Source of the DNA: Lethocerus indicus | Lineage: Eukaryota > Arthropoda > Insecta > Hemiptera > Belostomatidae | Reading direction: 5' to 3' | NCBI GenBank assembly: GCA_019843655.1 | Contig: JACDQD010000005.1 | Coordinates: 28,902,954-28,966,953 of the forward strand | Length of the DNA stretch: 64,000 nucleotides | Shown: piece by piece, positions 61,230-64,000 of the stretch | Layout of the letters: every line of letters begins with the position of its first letter | Numbering within the stretch: position 1 is the stretch's first letter | Made by a program: the position numbers and the translations under genes | The notes under the pieces: model-generated | What the model was told of the DNA's origin: nothing | Database searches by the model: none | Seen by the model: only the letters and a program-made list of their open reading frames with translations

Positions 61230-64000
61230 TGTAACCAAACATAAGAAACGGGGGCGAGTCGATTTATATTTTATTAAACCGCATATCGCAAGCTTCCGCG
61301 CAAAAAAGGTCACGAAAACTCGTGCGTTTACCAATTTGACGCCTATACATAAACGGCAGGACGGTTCCTCTTGAAAAATAAGTAAGGATAAAACTCTCCT
61401 CTTCCGAGTGAATTCAAATAAAAATGGTGGAACATAATAAAAGAAACGACTCCGGCACGCCTCGTAAATAAAACGAACGGGAACTGTGAAAAAAAAGGGC
61501 AGAAATGAACACAATTATTTTGAGAGGCTTCCAGGCGACGGCCAAATTCTGTCATTGGATTGTGAACGGGGCTCAGCCACCCTCCTTTCGCCTCCTAAAC
61601 GCGTCAGACGTCCCCTTCAATTACTGTCAGAAACAAAGGACGACAATACGTTTTAAAGGGGTCGACCGCCCCGTGGAACTCGGAGGCAAAAAATGTTCAT
61701 TCAACGAAGAGAAAATGTCCGTGGTCTCGAGCAGAACTGAAGCGTCGATGCAATTTGAAGAATACTATTTAATTATAATCGAATTTGTAATATAATAATG
61801 AAATTTCACTACTATGCGATGCATCGGCTTTTTGAGAGGAATACAATGCGTTTGCACTACTCTCAAGCAGCCATTCAACAATGTAAAGAACGAATGACAG
61901 TTCGTCATTTTATCAATAAAATATTTCAACGTCAAATGTTGAATTCCGAGCGGTCATCGGGCGGTAAGCCAAAGGGCTGAAAGGCGTCCCTCCTAATGGT
62001 CCGAATAAACCACTCATTCCTGCTGGTTTAATTTTTCGCGCCGTTCTCAGGAACCGCCCCGATAAGGGCAGACCGAGGAGAGAGTGATGAACCAGAGCGA
62101 TAAACTCGGTCCCAGAGACGGAAAAGCTTTACTTTATTATTTACTCTGCCGGTAAGGCCGTTGTCAAACCCCTCAGGGGGGGACTTGGGACTTAACTTGA
62201 GTTAAAGCGGCCACCGGACTACCTCGGCTCGGACATAAAGCAAGTGAGAATGGGACGATCGCCGGCCGGACCCTATTAGAGCCACAGCAGATATCCCACT
62301 ATAGAAGAGCGAGCCGGCCAACGGCAGATCCCCTCAATAAGAGGCCGTACAACTCTCTAGAACAAACAGCGGCAGCGAAGGCTTTAATATACTGGCCGTA
62401 TTAACGATTCCCCCTGGATAGATCCGACTTGCGCAGGAACCTGACTAATGTGCTGAAGAGAAGTCGAAACCTGTGTGACAGTAGAAGATAGCAAGACTGA
62501 TGATATTTCAAACCCTAGTGAAAAATAAGGAAGATAAATGGTATAAACATTTTAGACCGGCCCAACGGGATGACTCACCATCAGTATTTTATATACCAAG
62601 AGTAATATAAGTATACCGAGAGTAGAGCTATTTTTTTAGAAACAAATTTCCGATGAATCGATCGGAGGGGAGGGTCGAGATTACCACCAGGGGCCGCGTC
62701 TATTCTAATAATATCCCGGTCCAATTCCGTCCAATTATGAGCGGGCGACCGCTTAGGGGAGGCCTCAGGACCGCAAATAACTGCTGGAGTATTGCACAGG
62801 GCCGTGCGACCCGGGCGGACCGCAGAGCCGGCCATGGGAACGCGATAAACCCGACTTCTATCCGATCTACATTTAAGGCGCTACAATTATGCTCGCCCCG
62901 GCAAACGTGTTATAGGCCGCGCGGCTACTGCCTCTTCCCAGCGGCCGAGAATCTAGGCCGGGGGAGCGGGGGGCGGTTTTGATCGGGACCGTTACCGGGG
63001 CACGGAGAAACGGATCCAGAGAGTAAATCCGATCGTATCGATCGGAATAGCGGAGCATCGATGCAGTTGAAACGGCAGACGTTCAAAGCGCACTGACAAT
63101 CGGCTTAGACATTTTTGTCGTTCCTGAGACAAAACGTGCCATCGTACACACAGATTCTAAAATTGCGAACAGAATTGGCCCCTTTTCTTTAACAGCGATC
63201 GACCGAGCGAAATGGCGAATAAGAGCCAACTCTTTATACTTATGAAAAAGCATTCATAAGATGTAAAACGGGATGAAAAATATTGCAAAGATTAGCCCCC
63301 CACATCAACAGGATTTATATTCTAACTGAATACGGTATGAAAGGTACGGTTGATAGAAATAAGAAAGTTTGTATTTTTTAAAAATCATCCGATCCCTTTG
63401 GTAAGGCAAGGCGGAAAGGACTAGGGGAGAATCTTGAATAATGCCGAAGGGGTGCGGGGTAGGTGAATTTTTCCTGTACACTTCCAGGAATCTAGGGCCC
63501 TACCGAGGTCCATTGCCGAGGGCCCGGAAGGAGAGGAGGAGAGGGTGGGAGGGAGAGAGAGACAGGACCTAATTCCTTGTCCTGTTGTCGAAAAATAATT
63601 TGTCAAGGTGGTGGGGGGCTTCTACTGCCCCCTTGAGAAACCCGTCGGGGGTGGCCCGTATCCAATCCTGGATTCAATTTGTGTTCCCCGAGCATTGGCG
63701 TGCTACTCTTTCTCCCTGCGTGGTCCCTCCTCCTCCGCCCCCGTCCCCATCCCCCTCATCCACCTCCCAGTGGCGGGTTATCGCCCTCGGGAGACCCGTA
63801 AGGAAATCCAAAGTCCTCCCTCTACTTGAAACTATAATTGTTAATTGAACGCTTCCTATCGATGCGCATACAAATTCTATTACAGAACATATTCCATACT
63901 TATAATTTTATTTCTTATCTATATCAGATTAAAAGTTCGGAGCATAGAATCCGGCGGGAAATTAAAATAACAATATTTCATAAAATATGCAACATAATAT
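61230..64000. other. Intron-like DNA to the right edge
   Basis: No supported exon; holds the hammerhead-like motif at 62.46 kb. Any further zfh2 exons must lie beyond the edge or be too small to see here. Confidence 0.4.
62456..62495 (+). repeat. Possible further hammerhead-like motif
   Basis: CTGAAGAGAAGTCGAAAC is followed by CTGTGTGACAG, a 4-bp hairpin, and then TAG. The order CUGANGA, short stem, GAAA, hairpin, UA resembles a hammerhead core, but stem II would have only two pairs and one base is unpaired at the start of stem III. Surrounding sequence shows no clear relation to the 20-22 kb copies. Confidence 0.25.

Noticed and set aside
1..64000. CRISPR arrays, rRNA genes and prokaryotic operons
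   Set aside because: No regularly spaced repeats, no rRNA-like stretch and no gene packing were seen; the content is eukaryotic.

Overview
The window looks like arthropod, probably insect, nuclear DNA. It has long non-coding stretches, many dinucleotide microsatellites, a patchwork of AT-rich and GC-rich blocks, two decayed Tc1/mariner-group elements and spliced gene structure. There is no bacterial-style gene packing, no operon and no CRISPR array. The organism call rests on the homology of one exon and on the transposon types, so it is an inference.

One gene can be supported well. On the minus strand, positions 28493-27871 are the terminal coding exon of a zinc-finger homeobox protein of the zfh2/ZFHX3/ZFHX4 family. 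It opens behind a clean splice acceptor, encodes two closely spaced zinc-finger-like motifs and ends in TAA. Downstream on the same strand lies an AT-rich block of about 3.9 kb that reads as its 3' UTR. That block has a proximal polyadenylation signal (27354-27349), a well-formed distal one (24021-24016), two Pumilio-type TGTATATA motifs and a let-7 seed match. No homeodomain exon was seen from 28.5 kb to the right edge. If the gene assignment is right, that 35 kb is mostly one or more very large introns.

Region by region: 1-23.99 kb is a gene-poor flank with microsatellites, GC-rich islands near 9.5-10.2 and 12.2-12.7 kb, a group of related hammerhead/Penelope-like motifs (16.9, 20.5 and 21.6-21.8 kb, the last as a 64-bp inverted repeat) and a small mariner-type MITE at 22.8-23.0 kb. 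24.0-27.87 kb is the putative 3' UTR. 27.87-28.49 kb is the exon. 28.5-64 kb is intron-like DNA with two or three weakly supported small exons (41.7-41.9 and 43.2-43.4 kb), a deleted mariner with 85-bp terminal inverted repeats at 46.1-46.7 kb, several perfect palindromes and hairpins, and a duplicated module at 60.5 and 61.1 kb whose 45-bp core is almost unchanged although its flanks have diverged.

No undescribed biological system can be demonstrated from the sequence alone. The strongest leads are the duplicated 45-bp core, the hammerhead-like repeats including the foldback, the possible microexon with good splice sites on both sides, and the regulatory content of the long 3' UTR.
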